Below are positions 11,947 through 23,036 of a stretch of DNA of 64,000 nt, piece after piece (position 1 is the first letter of the stretch; each line of letters opens with the position of its first letter). Source of the stretch: Apus apus (lineage: Eukaryota > Chordata > Aves > Apodiformes > Apodidae); assembly GCF_020740795.1 (NCBI RefSeq), contig NC_067312.1, forward strand, positions 64,128,905 to 64,192,904. Direction: 5' to 3'. The position numbers were made by a program, and so were the translations under genes. The notes beneath the pieces were generated by a model. The model did no database searches, was not told the origin of the DNA, and saw nothing but the letters and a program-made list of their open reading frames with translations.

Positions 11947-14900
11947 CCATCTCCATAAAAATGCAATGGATCTACAATACTGGGAACATAATGATTTAAT
12001 TCTGGCTTGCAAGGCCCTGCCCCTTCCATAATTCTATGTGTGCTCCAAAACAACTCCCACAGTTTGCATATAAGTAAAATGTATAAAATATTGTGGAATG
12101 TGGAATGTCTCTTCACCTTGATTACAAAGGCTTAATGATAGAAACTGCCACAGGAAAGAATTAAATTAAAAAAAAAAAAAAGAAAAAAAAAAAAAAGAAA
12201 AGAAACCATGATCCATCACAGGCTCTTCTCAAGACTATAATTCCAAAAATCACTGTTGGAGTCACCTGTATTATTTGCTTCAATCTGTGGTAATTAGTTA
12301 CTGAAGGTTTTGATAGCCTTAAGGATACTAGAAGAAATACAACTCTCATGCACAATTTTGTAATTAATAAGGGGATAAACAAGTTCAAGAAAAATTAATG
12401 GCTTTAACTGGCAGCCACACAGTTACCCAGGTAGTTGTACCATCCTGTAAAAATAAGTTGCCTCTGGTGGCCAGAGGCAACTCCTATTCAGGGACACATA
12501 GAACCATCAAATATAAAACCTCAAAGCTATGATGCAGCACAGCATGTTCTTCCCACAACTGCCTGCCTAGGTTCAAAGAAAAAAAGGAGAAAACAGGGTA
12601 GGGTCAGAAGAGAAATCTGCAATCTGCCTGGCAGGGGACTTCAGGTCACTCACAACTGCCCACCTGGTTGCTCTTCTCTGATACAATGCTAGTGAAGTTT
12701 TCCAGTAACATAACTGGGCCAAGTAAAGGGAGCAATGCTTTGTAAGTTGTGTATCCCCATATGTTTGAAAAATCCCATCACTGTTAGTACATACTACAGT
12801 ATCTTGTTCTGTTGGGTTTTTTCCTCCTATCATATTATGCTTTGATTTGAGGTTTATTAAGCCATGTTTTCCAGTGCTGGGTTACTTTCTGTAAAAATGT
12901 GCATTAACTGCTCTTCATTCTGCTTTGTGTCAAATGATACCCTCAGAGCCAGTTCTGTTGTTACATACGCATATTCTCTCTTTACAATTAAGCATAGATT
13001 TAGATTTTGATTGTAACATAGTTAATGCTCTGGCCCATGGCATAGGCAGAATATCCTCTCTTGTACTCAAGCTAGTAATTACCTGCACAAAAGGTAAGAC
13101 AGCTGCCCAGTCTATCTCTACTTATTTGTGATTGGTTCACATACAGAACCCAGCATGGAAGGAAATTCTATCACAGCTGTGCCTCTTACAATCAGCAGAC
13201 TCTAGAAGTAGTTTCCATGTATGCAGAAAGCATTTATCCTACATTCAATTAATAAATAAATAAAGAAACAAAAACCAAAACAAAAATGAAAACCCTCCAG
13301 GCCAACATATAATGTGACTTGCTTGTTTCAACTTTTCAGGTCACTGAATGAAACAACACTCAAACTGAGGTTTTCTACGTGCCCCAGAGCCGGTCTGGCT
13401 CTCCAGAACAAGTAACTTGATAAAGGAAAAGCAGTGCATTTCCAAAAGACAAAATAAAAATGTCTTCATAGGGATTGAGAATAGAACAGTATTAGGTAAA
13501 TTATTCAATGATGACATCTTCATGCACTTGTTATAAAAAAGTGTATCAGCTGCACAATGTTAGTACTGCCAGAGCAGTAAAACCTGACAGAAATGTCTGT
13601 CAAGAGATTAAAGGACCACTGGCAGCATTTTCCTGCCATGGAACAATTTAATTACATTATTCCATAAAATGCTGACTTGGTATGACTAGCTTATTTCTGT
13701 CATAAAAGCAAACAGGCAGAGCCAAAGGACAAAATATTGCTTTGTGTCTGCTTTTGTTTGTAAAGGGGATATCTCTTTTAAGGTCCTGCCACAGTCTAGC
13801 ATAAGGAAGTTGGTTTACAGAAGCTACTGTCAGACAAGATCAATATAGACACTCTTAGGATGTTGTGCCACAGCAAGCTGTCCTTGGAAATAAAATAAAA
13901 TAGTTTAAGTACAAAAGAACACACTTCCTAGCAATCTGGAATTCTTTTATCTTTATAGGTCAAGCTACCAGCCTAAAATATACAGAAAGAAATGCAAAAA
14001 TGCCCTTAACTCTATTGACCAGAAGAAACTGTAAGAACAATTTTCTGTTTCAGTTTATTTGGCAGAACTGGCTCACAATCAAGTCATTGTGTTGGACAAG
14101 GTCAAACACAGCAGGGAAACAGCTTTCAGTGCTATAATGTTCAGATGCTGGGAGGCTGTACACTATTTCTAAGGAGTATGTAAAAGGTAACTAAAAAAGC
14201 AAGCCTGTTTGCTGGCACATTTATGTTTGCTACGCTGCATTATACCAGGATTAAGGGTATGGAGACTGCAAATGTCAAAAACTGATTCTCTTCTCTCCTG
14301 TTCTACCAGCAATTAGGTAATGTGATGTGGAGAGGATCTGGGGATGTGCTTGTAATTCCAACTAGGTTAATACTAATGTTGAAATAAAATCACTATATGC
14401 CTTTTAGAAAATGTTATATCCATTATGTAGATTGACTATGTTTTTGTTCACTGTGGTGCCTTGTATAAATCATGTATTCAACAAATTTTAGCACTGCTAC
14501 ATAAGAATAGGAAAGGGTTCTTGAGACTGTGTGAGTCCCATGGAGCTGGGCAAAGAGTTAGAGGTCTTCACCTCAGACACTCCTGTTGACCAGTGCAGCA
14601 TGGCCAGAATGTTTGGTCTAGGTGTCAAAATGGATGTATTTTTTGACACTGGTAACTAACAACCTGGGAACTGTCTAGTCCATGAAAGACATCTTGAGTT
14701 CCCCTGAAACCTTTAATATTACTGTGTCACATGACCTAGAGACAAATGTGTGCTTTTGGTTGGAAAATAAAACTAACAGTTCTTTGAAAACAATTTGCCA
14801 TGTGGTATACTTTCATAGGTGGTAAAATAACAGGAAAACTTGGAATAATGAAAAAGATCAGAGGCAGGTCTGGTGTCCTAGAAAAGGGCTAAAATACAGG

Positions 14901-17842
14901 GATGCAGTCAGCATTGGGGTGGACAATGAGAAAGAGCATTATAGAAGTGAGAAGGGGAAGATGGAAGTCTTCTATGTGAGCCCATCTGCTTCTTGGATGG
15001 AACATTTATGGCACATAAATGGAACAACTGTGAGGAAAAGCAATGCCTATACCTGTTAGCCTTCCACAGTGGTGCTATCTCCTCGTCCTCTGTTTTCCGT
15101 TAGTGCTCTTCAATCAAGTATCCATTATCACCTTCCAAGAAGTCTTCTTTCCTCACCAATCCCATGACATAACACAGTTTTGCTGCTGCAAGGTTCTCAC
15201 TCAAAACCTCATGTCCTTCTGTAAATCACTGGTTCAGGAAGAGAATTGCACATGCACAGAATTCATTTTCAGCACTGAACTCCTCCTGTTGACTTCATTT
15301 TTGCCCCTGTTGCTTCTTCCAAACCCAATGTTTGTCTGCAGGCTCCATGCTCTCTCCCATTCCAAACCATTGCTGCTGCTCAGTTCACTGGTTGTCTGTC
15401 CCCTACTTAAATGTACTCTTGTCTTTGACAAATGCACATTCTTCCAAAACGAGCAGGTTTAGCTTGGTTCTAAATAGTAGCAAAGTTTCTAACTTCTGCT
15501 TGTCAAAGACAGGTTAAATGCTGAGGCTGTTGGGTTAGAACCCTACCCTTGGGGCACTACAGCTTTTTTCAGGCTCCTGGTTGGATTGCTAAGTTTCCAT
15601 GCTTCTAGGAGTTTCACTGTGTCAAGGAGGTTCCACTTTGAAGGAAGTGCCCCACTCTCTAACAATGCTGAGCAGAAGCCATAAGAGACATATTCTTTTC
15701 CCTTAATCACTTGGAAAGCCCAATCCAACTCATGGCACAGCTGAGACTGGCTGCTAGGAGAGATTCTGGCCTCTGAGTATAGATGTGGTGACCTTCTTTT
15801 CAAAGATACTCACCATTTTTTTTGTAGGTCAACTGGTGACAGAAACCCGAAAGACTCAAGCCATTTCTCAGGAGAAACCTCTGAGATCTAAGATAGGGAC
15901 TCCAGCAGTAGCAAGCAGTGACGCTTGTTCTTGCCCCCACTAAAACTGGACCTCAGCAAGAGTGAGTAAAAAACCCACAGCCCAGTAAGAGAGGGAGACA
16001 CACCACAGGAAACAGTATCTACTGAGAAACTACCACAGGGAAGGATGGGAGGAAGAAGCTGTGTTACCTGCTATATTCTCAGATGAACTAACATACATAC
16101 ATGCTCTTGGGTACAGATGCAAATGTCACCTGTGCACAGGACCTTCAAACACCTTCCTAAACAAACCTACACACACAAACATATCCTAATATCTAGGAAA
16201 AGAACTTGTCCTGTTCCTAATGTACACTCAGAAACACACTACTATGCTCACATCCCAACTGCAGAGTCTGAGCTCTCCTTTCCCTTGTTGCTTCTCCGGA
16301 ATTACAAGTGAATTTCTATCTTTCTATGTCTGAGACAGCAGATGCAGTAATGATGTGCATTGTAAATGCACTCAGCTCACCAACAGCCTAACCTAGGCAG
16401 AACTTCAAGAGCTATAACAACTTTTTATGGGGTTTTAATGGTTTGTCTTTCCTCACAGACCAATCACTCCTGTTCCAGGTATCTGTATTTGGTTCTTTCT
16501 CCTGGTCATATTGGTAGGAGTGTGTTCAGACTGAGTTAAATGAGACTTGGAAGGCAAAGAATTTCAAAATTGTCCTCCTAAGGTCTGTCATGTATTTCCC
16601 TAGAAGTGCTATTATGTATCTGAACCCTTTTGGAAGAGGGTACAACTGGTACTAGCTAAAGCTACCTGTTTTACTTGTCACAACCTGTCATTTGATGCAG
16701 CACACAGGTGGGTTCAGAAAAAGAAACTCCCAAGTTAAGAGGCAGGAAGATAGAAATAGTAATAAAATAGTGGCAGCTTTCATTTGGACCTCTCAGTAAG
16801 TCAGGCTTGCTTTAATATCTTGTGGGACTTCTTTTCTGTGTCATGTCTCCTAAATTGAAGGACGGAAAAATAAGCCATTCTTCTAGTCCCTCAGCACTGC
16901 TCGTAAGAGTGGGTAATAGCAAGCAAAGCATGTAACAGGCTATGTGAGAAGTCTTGTTTGGGACAGTGTTGCCACTTGAACATAACACTGTGACCTGAAT
17001 ATTAAAGCCAGATGTACAGCCAGGGGCAGCTCTAGGTACACATGTGGATAGCAACATGTGGCCAGGAAATGAACTCCTGAAGTCTGGCCTCTTCTAGCAG
17101 TTACTTCAAAGTACTGAGTAGTTGCTGGAGCTACTGCACCAAGACCAAATTCCGCTGGACTTGAAGGAACAACAGTGATAAAATCCCAGAATGAGTCGTG
17201 AAAACAGTTGGAATGGCCATTGCCTGGAACCCAGCTGAGAGCTCTCTCCATAAAACTGCATGTAGATGCCCTGACTGCAAAGAATAACTTGTCCTTGCTT
17301 AAGAAACCATTGGAGATTCATCTAGAGCTCTATTTTCAAGATTATGTCAAGCAGTATTTTAGAAAGGATGCACCCAGTTAAAAAAAGCTGCACGAGAACC
17401 TTGTACATGCAGTGGTCCACGAAACCCATTTCTCCTAGCCTGAGGCCTCTCTGGAGGTCTTAGTACAACTGGAAAGCAAGATACTGAGGCCTGGACATGG
17501 CAGTAGGAGAGATGTGGAATGGCTGTAGCATATGACCTCAGACAGGTCTTGGTAAAACTTGACCAGCACACCCACAAGACTCTTCAGATGAAAGGATGAG
17601 AGGAAACCTTAAACAACTCCTTAACATGTTGTTAGGATGTAACAGATGCAGGTTAGGCCCACCCCTCTCAATGAAAGCTCTCTCTTTATCTCAAACAATC
17701 CAAATTGGCACTTACTTGACTTCCAAGGAAGCAAAGACAAGCCCAGCTTGCAATTATACCACAATAAACATAAAAGCGAGCACCTCTTGGACACTTTAAC
17801 ATGTCACATTTTTATGGATTCTGACTTCTCACTCTTGCTTAC
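11947..17842. other. IDUA intron 2, right part
   Basis: Non-coding sequence between SLC26A1 and IDUA exon 2. It contains an A-rich run at 12166-12206 and a short AATAAATAAATAAA run at about 13250. No other exon or transposon was recognised. Confidence 0.7.
12166..12206. repeat. A-rich simple repeat
   Basis: Adenine runs broken by single guanines, about 40 bp. No upstream retrocopy was identified that it could be the tail of. Confidence 0.8.
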
Positions 17843-17983
17843 CTGACAGCAACTAATTCCAGTAGCCAGTGAATCCGAACTTGCTCAATGCCACCATGTG
17901 GAACAGAAGAAATATAGGCAAGGTTCAGCTCTTGGTCTTTGCTCAGGTCAAACAGTTCAGCACGGCTGTGTGGTAGTGGAGGG
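17843..17983 (-). CDS. IDUA: IDUA exon 2
   Basis: 141 nt, flanked by an acceptor (ttcctgaag, minus strand) and a GTAAGC donor. It completes the split Cys codon and encodes residues 42-87 plus AG of the next codon. Pro-His at the VPHGG turn and the Arg of QVRIHW (human Arg89, a known disease position) are kept. The human SWDQQ segment reads SKDQE here. Confidence 0.92.
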
Positions 17984-19823
17984 CTTCAGGAAAGGAGGGA
18001 CAGAAAAGAAACAACACATTGCAACATTAACTAGCAGCTCCACTGGCTATCCAAAGATCCCTATGCCAAGTCCCTATACTACCTGCAATAAGAAGCACTG
18101 TCTAAAATAAGATGAAGGCAAAACGGAGTTGCAGGTTATTTTAGGGGTAACTGGCTACATGTATAGGTTGGCAAAGCAGAACACAGCTTGGGTGCATCTC
18201 ACTGCTGTGCTCAGAGGAAAGCACGAGGTGATGGCACAGGTGAGGCAACGGAACAGGTTGCCCAGGGAAGCTGTGGATGCCTTCTCCCTGGAAGTGTTCA
18301 AGGGCAGGCTGGACAGAACTTTGAGCAACCTGGTCTAGTGGGAGGTGTCCCCGCCTGGAACTAGATCTGTAACATCCCTTCCAACACAAATCATTCTGTG
18401 ATTCTATTACAAGCAGTCATCCTTCACAGGCAGCACTCAGGCAGCAGTAGCCTGAAGAAGCCATACAATGGTAGTCATCTTGTCTCTGAGTAGCTAATGA
18501 TAAGGGAGCTCAGTGTCTTTTGGGCTTAGAAGTCAGACTTACTGAGGTCTGTAGTAAGATACATATGGGCTTCAACCTTCCTGCTGAAGACCATGACACG
18601 ACACAGACTCTTGCTCTGCTGTGGGACCTATCCCTGTTAGTAGTATTAGACCCTCAGAAACTCTACATTCTCCAGGATGTTCAGTTCATCTCTAAGCATA
18701 AGGAAGCAACAGCCTATGTTACTTGAGGATTCTACACTTGATGTTGCAAGTAGTGTAACCTGCTTACAGCTATACAGCAATGATCATGTTAATGTGACTT
18801 TGGTGCTACTTCCTCCACAAATTAACATAACACCAGGGCAAATTTCTGATGCCCCTGTCTCCACAGAGAAATAGTTGCAGGATGGACGGAGATCTCACCA
18901 CCACCCTCCATAAATCCAAAACTTAGAATGCTGCCCAGTTCACTGGGTTCGGGCATCCTTAGAGACTCTCATTAAGCTTCCTGGCAATGTACAAATTCTA
19001 AGTGTTAAAGCACTTGTATTACAAGAAAGATTAAAAAAACTAATCCTCAGGGTTTGGTAAAATACTTCCAGGTGTCTTCACATTGCAAAGAGAGATTATG
19101 TGTGATTTAACTACACCATTGCCAGGAAATGAAGCAGCAGAGATGGGATTTATGCATGCTTCCACCTATCCCCAACTTCAACTGACCACACTGCCCACAT
19201 CAGCTATATATTGCATGTGGAAAGTGTCCTGCAAGAATAAACTACAACTAAGAGGCAGAGAAGCTTTGCCTAGGTCTGTGAAAGGGCCGTGACAAGAGAC
19301 ACACTGAAAAGGAAGGGGAATGAGTTCTGAGTATCAGCATATGTGCTGTTCTGGAGAACAGGACGGACATCAGGTGTTGCAGGGCCTTAGATTCGAGGGA
19401 GCAGGTCAGAGAGGGGATGTCAACCAGCCCCGCCCTGCGACCGGCTTGGCTTTGACTACATTAACTGGTCAAGTCCCACGACCAGCTCCGCGCAGACCAC
19501 AGGAAAAGGCCAGGCCGCAAAGGGCAACAAGGTGCCGGGCCCTCCGGCCCACAGCAGCCGGCCTGCCGAGGCCGGGGCTCCTCGGGCCAGGCCGCAGCCC
19601 CACAGCCCGGGACGCTTTGCCTGGGGCGCCAGAGGGGCAGCCGGCTCGCACCGCGGCTGCCTCTCGCCGACGGCACCGGCCGCACGGCTGTGCGCGCTTA
19701 CCAGAAGCCAGTGCTCCTCCAAAAGTGCTGCAGGGGCCGCTCGGCTCGCCGGACATCCACGGACACCAGGTGGGCCGCCCAGCCCGCCCCGAGCTGCACG
19801 GCCAGCCAGAGCAGCAGCCCCAT
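17843..19823 (-). CDS. IDUA: IDUA alpha-L-iduronidase, exons 1 and 2 (5' part; rest beyond left edge)
   Basis: Lysosomal glycoside hydrolase family 39 enzyme that removes terminal L-iduronic acid from dermatan and heparan sulfate; its human deficiency is mucopolysaccharidosis I. Only the first 87 complete residues are present. Exon 1 (19702-19823, 122 nt) encodes a short signal peptide followed by AHLVSVDV and FWRSTGF. Exon 2 (17843-17983, 141 nt) encodes [28 protein letters not shown] and [11 protein letters not shown]. Both match the N-terminus of the mature enzyme. Exon 2 has the same length as the human exon, and exon 1 ends at the same codon phase (two bases of the Cys codon). The catalytic glutamates are encoded by later exons, outside the window. 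SLC26A1 lies antisense in intron 2. The start ATG has a perfect GCCGCCATGG context. No exon 3 was found down to position 1. Confidence 0.92.
17984..19701 (-). other. IDUA: IDUA intron 1
   Basis: 1718 bp. It holds one CR1 fragment in plus orientation. The part nearest exon 1 belongs to the CpG island. No additional coding exon was recognised. Confidence 0.85.
18225..18408 (+). mobile_element. CR1 LINE 3' fragment in IDUA intron 1
   Basis: Well-preserved CR1 3' UTR words: ggaacaggttgcccagggaa, ctggaagtgttcaagg, ttgagcaacctggtctagtg and the tail attctgtgattctatt. It is inserted antisense to IDUA. Confidence 0.93.
19702..19823 (-). CDS. IDUA: IDUA exon 1 (signal peptide and mature N-terminus)
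   Basis: Encodes 40 complete residues plus TG of a Cys codon. [16 protein letters not shown] is a compact hydrophobic signal peptide, shorter than the roughly 27 residues of the human one. The donor is a strong GTAAGC at 19701-19696 read on the minus strand. The exon lies inside the CpG island, and its ATG abuts the GC-rich minisatellite that forms the 5' flank. Confidence 0.92.
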
Positions 19824-19834
19824 GGCGGCGCGGG

Positions 19835-20070
19835 GAGCCGAGCCCCGCCGAGCCGGGCTCCGAGCGGAGCCGAGCCACGCCGAGCCGGGCTCCGGACAGA
19901 GCCGAGCGCAGCCGAGCGCCGCCGAGCCGGGCTCCGAGCGCAGCCGAGCCACGCCGAGCCGAGCTCCGAGCGGAGCCGAGCCGGGCTCCGAGCGGAGCCG
20001 AGCCGGGCTCCGGACAGAGCCGAGCGCAGCCGAGCGCCGCCGAGCCGAGCTCCGAGCGCAGCCGAGCCGC
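19835..20070. repeat. GC-rich minisatellite in the IDUA 5' flank
   Basis: A tandem array built on GCCGAG/GAGCC words. Using GCTCCG as an anchor, seven copies are visible with successive spacings of 32, 42, 32, 22, 22 and 42 bp. The array therefore expands in about 10-bp steps, and the 42-bp variant containing GGACAGAGCC recurs twice. It begins about 12 bp upstream of the IDUA ATG and so lies in the 5' UTR or core promoter. The array has few stop codons in several frames, which creates spurious long ORFs. Confidence 0.85.
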
Positions 20071-22079
20071 CGGCGCTTTCTAGCGACGCAGCAGGGCCGC
20101 GACGCGCGGCGCTCGCTCGGGGGGGACGGGCGGGCCGGTCCCGCAGGGCCTCGGGCAGCGCGTCTGGTTCGCTTCAGAAAGCGCAGCTTGGGCACTCCGG
20201 GTAGCGGCGGCTCCGTCGGCAGGCCGGGTGTCTCGCGCTTCCGTGCTGTCACCGTTGCCCCGGTGCCGCCAGTGCCCAGGTGCGGCTGCCGCTGCGTTTC
20301 TGCCGACGTGCCGCGGGGGGGAGCTGCGGGCCCGGGCGGTGGCGGCCTCGTGCTCCGTGTCGGGCCGTGGCGGGGATCGGAACGGCCTTCCCGGCAGGAG
20401 GAATTAGCGGGACTGAGGCGGTGTTCGTGGTCTCAGCCCGAAGACACGCGATGGTCTCGGTCCGGCAGAGAGCTTTACGTGCCCCTCATGGGAGAGCGGC
20501 TGCAGATTGGCCTTCTGAGCGCGTTTCTTCAGCTGCGTGTCTGAGTGTTCCGTGGGGGTGGGACTCTCTGCCTCAGGGTCCCTCTCATGTATTTTAGTGC
20601 TTTCAGGAATCTTCATCGGGCCTTGCCAACTAGAAAAAAACGTGGGGAATTTGGCCTCCCGCACCCCCAGATACCATGGAACCATCTCGCTTCACGTTCA
20701 TTCTTTCTGATGAGCTAGGTCGATGGGGTTCTCCACTCCAGTGGAGGGTTTTGGATTTAGCTGGGGAAATAGTGGGCCCCTGTGGCAGCGCCCACCCCAG
20801 GGTTCAGGGCAGGGCTGCAGAGGGTCTCCAGCAAGAGATCAAAGTGAGACGGTGTCTGTCCATCACCACCCCAACAGCTGTGGTATTTTCCACCCTTTCA
20901 CCAGAGCTTTTCCTGAAGCAGCTGTGCCAGAGCTAGCAGAGGGGAACTCAGGCAGACGTTTACTGCTTAGCCAAGAGTACTGCAACTAGGAAAAGACTGC
21001 ACAAATACACTGAGGTAATCCTGCTTGAGCCAGGAGGCTCACTCTCTCAGAGGATTGTCGGACTGGAACCCATCTCTTAAGAAATTTCCAAGTGGCTTAG
21101 TTCTGATTGCTGACATGTTGTTCCACTGTTTGCAGCTTCATCTGCCTCTTGAGGCCTTAAGTCCTTTGTGAGCTTACAAGGCTCACAGCCAAAATACAGG
21201 CAACAGCATTACATTCTGGAGGCTTAGGCAGGAATGGCGAGCTGGCATTGTGACTTGACTCTGGCAAGGAGAATTTCCCTACATTCCCCAGGGCTGCTTG
21301 TGCTGTGTCTCAGCTGCAGTACTGCAGAGCCTTCAAGACCAGCAAGGCCCAACATGAGCTCTAGTGAGGTTTTCATGCAGGGTGTTTTAAGAAATTTGCT
21401 TTATCCATATAGGAAATGCCAGTATGGCAGTAAAGGCTGATACAGGAGGTTACTTGTTTCCTCTAAATTCCCTGTTTTCTGGCCTTTCTCAGACACAATA
21501 TCAGGCAGGTTGTAGAAAGTCCTGAAACACAACACAGACATGGATGCCGGCAAGAATCTGTTGGCTCTTAAAATAAGTGTCTGTCAGAGCTTAGGGAAAG
21601 ACTCTTCCCCAGGAGTGTGACAATACCATTATCTCTAGAGCATTCCCAGGAAGGTACTTCTCAGAGTTCTGGGAAGTGGCTAAAGACACCGTCTCCCTTG
21701 TTTTCTACAACTTCCACTAAGGTACAGGGAAGTGCTGCATCTAGCACATAAACTACACCAGACCAGAAGCTGGGAGACAGAAAATAAGACAAAACCACTG
21801 CCAGAGGAGAGTAAGAGAACTGGAGGCATCTCTGGGTCATCCCAAGGTTTCTCTTCACATGCCTGAGAAAGGAACGAACAAGATTTTTCAAGGTACTTCT
21901 GCTGAAGAACTGGCATTCCCAACAAAAAAATCTTTCCTGCTCAGCACAGCTGCCCTGGTGCCTCCTGCCAGAGAAAGAAAATGTAGCAGAAAGTCTTAAC
22001 TGCTCCCTGTGAAGGAGCCTAACATGCCTTTGTTTCCAAAACATCTGCAGGGATGCTGCCGGGAGAGCAGCTGGGGACA

Positions 22080-23036
22080 ACAAGGTGATCAGGCCCAGTT
22101 AGCATGGGTTTATGAAAGGCAGGTGTCCTGCTTCACTAACCTGGTCTGTGACAAAGTGACCCATTTTGTGGATAAGGGAAAGACTGTCTAGACTTCAGTA
22201 AAGCCTTTGACACAGTTTCCCACAGCATTCTTCTGGGGAAATGGACTGCTCATAGCCTGGCTTGGTGTACGCTTCCCTGGGTAGAAAACTATCTGGATGG
22301 TCAGGCCCAAAGAGTTGTTTGTGATGAATGGAGTTCATTCCAGCTGGTGTCTGGTCACAAGTGGTGATCCCCAGAGCTTAGTGTTGGGTCCAATTCTCTG
22401 TAATATCTTTGTCAATTATCTGGTTGAGGAATTGAGTGTGCCCTCAGTAAGTCTGCCAAGAAAGCCAACATCATCCTGTCTTGTATCAGGAATAGCATGG
22501 TCAGTAGGACTAGGGAAGTGATCATCCCCTTGTACTTGGCACTGGTGAGGCTGAAACCTTGAGTACTGTGTTTTGCTTTGGGCTCCTCACTACAAGAACG
22601 TTGAGGTTCTGGGGTGTGTCCAAAGGGCAATGAAGCTGGTGAAGGGTCTGGAGCACACGTCTTACTGAGGAAAGCTGAGGGAATTGGGATTGTTTAGTCT
22701 GGAGAAAAGGAGTCTCAGGGAAGACTCAGTTACCTGAAAGGAGGCTGTAAAGAGGTGCATATTGGTTTCTTCTCCCAAGTAGCAAGTGACAGAGCAAGAG
22801 GAAATGGTCTCAAGTTGTGCTAGGAGAGGTTTAGATTGGATATTAGGAAAAACTTCTTCACTGAAGGCAGTCAGGCACTGGAACAGGCTCGCCAGAGAAG
22901 TGGTTGAGTCACCTTCCCTGGAGGTACTTAAAGACAAGTAGATGTGATACTTAGGGACATGGTGTAGTGGTGGACTTGGCAGTGCTCTGTTAACAGTTGG
23001 ACCTGTTGAACTTAAATCCATAAATGATTCTATGTT
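22080..23036 (+). mobile_element. CR1 LINE, degraded 3' part of ORF2 and 3' UTR
   Basis: About 950 bp. The upstream part still reads like the reverse transcriptase C-terminal region (catgggtttatgaaaggcag, cttcagtaaagcctttgaca, cattatctggttgagg) with frameshifts and stops. The 3' UTR words gggacatggtgtagtggtgg and gattctatg follow. It is an old, broken and inactive copy. Confidence 0.88.

Larger units (their letters stand above)
19430..20560. promoter_or_regulatory. CpG island covering the IDUA promoter and exon 1
   Basis: About 1.1 kb with very high G+C and abundant CpG, in sharp contrast to the AT-rich sequence on both sides. It contains IDUA exon 1 on the minus strand and extends about 700 bp upstream of the IDUA ATG. 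No convincing TATA box is present, as usual for such promoters. An island this wide on the upstream side could drive transcription both ways, but I see no plus-strand gene that starts here. Confidence 0.8.

Noticed and set aside
15043-15462. 139-codon plus-strand ORF in IDUA intron 2
   Set aside because: Cys/Leu/Phe-rich with no domain, no splice context, codon use like random AT-rich DNA and no homology I can recall.
19456-20252. Long minus-strand ORFs (74-184 codons) across the same GC-rich island
   Set aside because: Only the last 41 codons of one of them (from the ATG at 19823) match IDUA; the remainder is 5' UTR or minisatellite and the other frames are compositional.
19320-20544. Long plus-strand ORFs (up to 294 codons) rich in Arg, Ala, Pro, Ser and Glu
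   Set aside because: They run through the CpG island and minisatellite, where stop codons are scarce by composition. The peptide simply repeats the minisatellite words in three frames, and the real gene, IDUA exon 1, is on the other strand.
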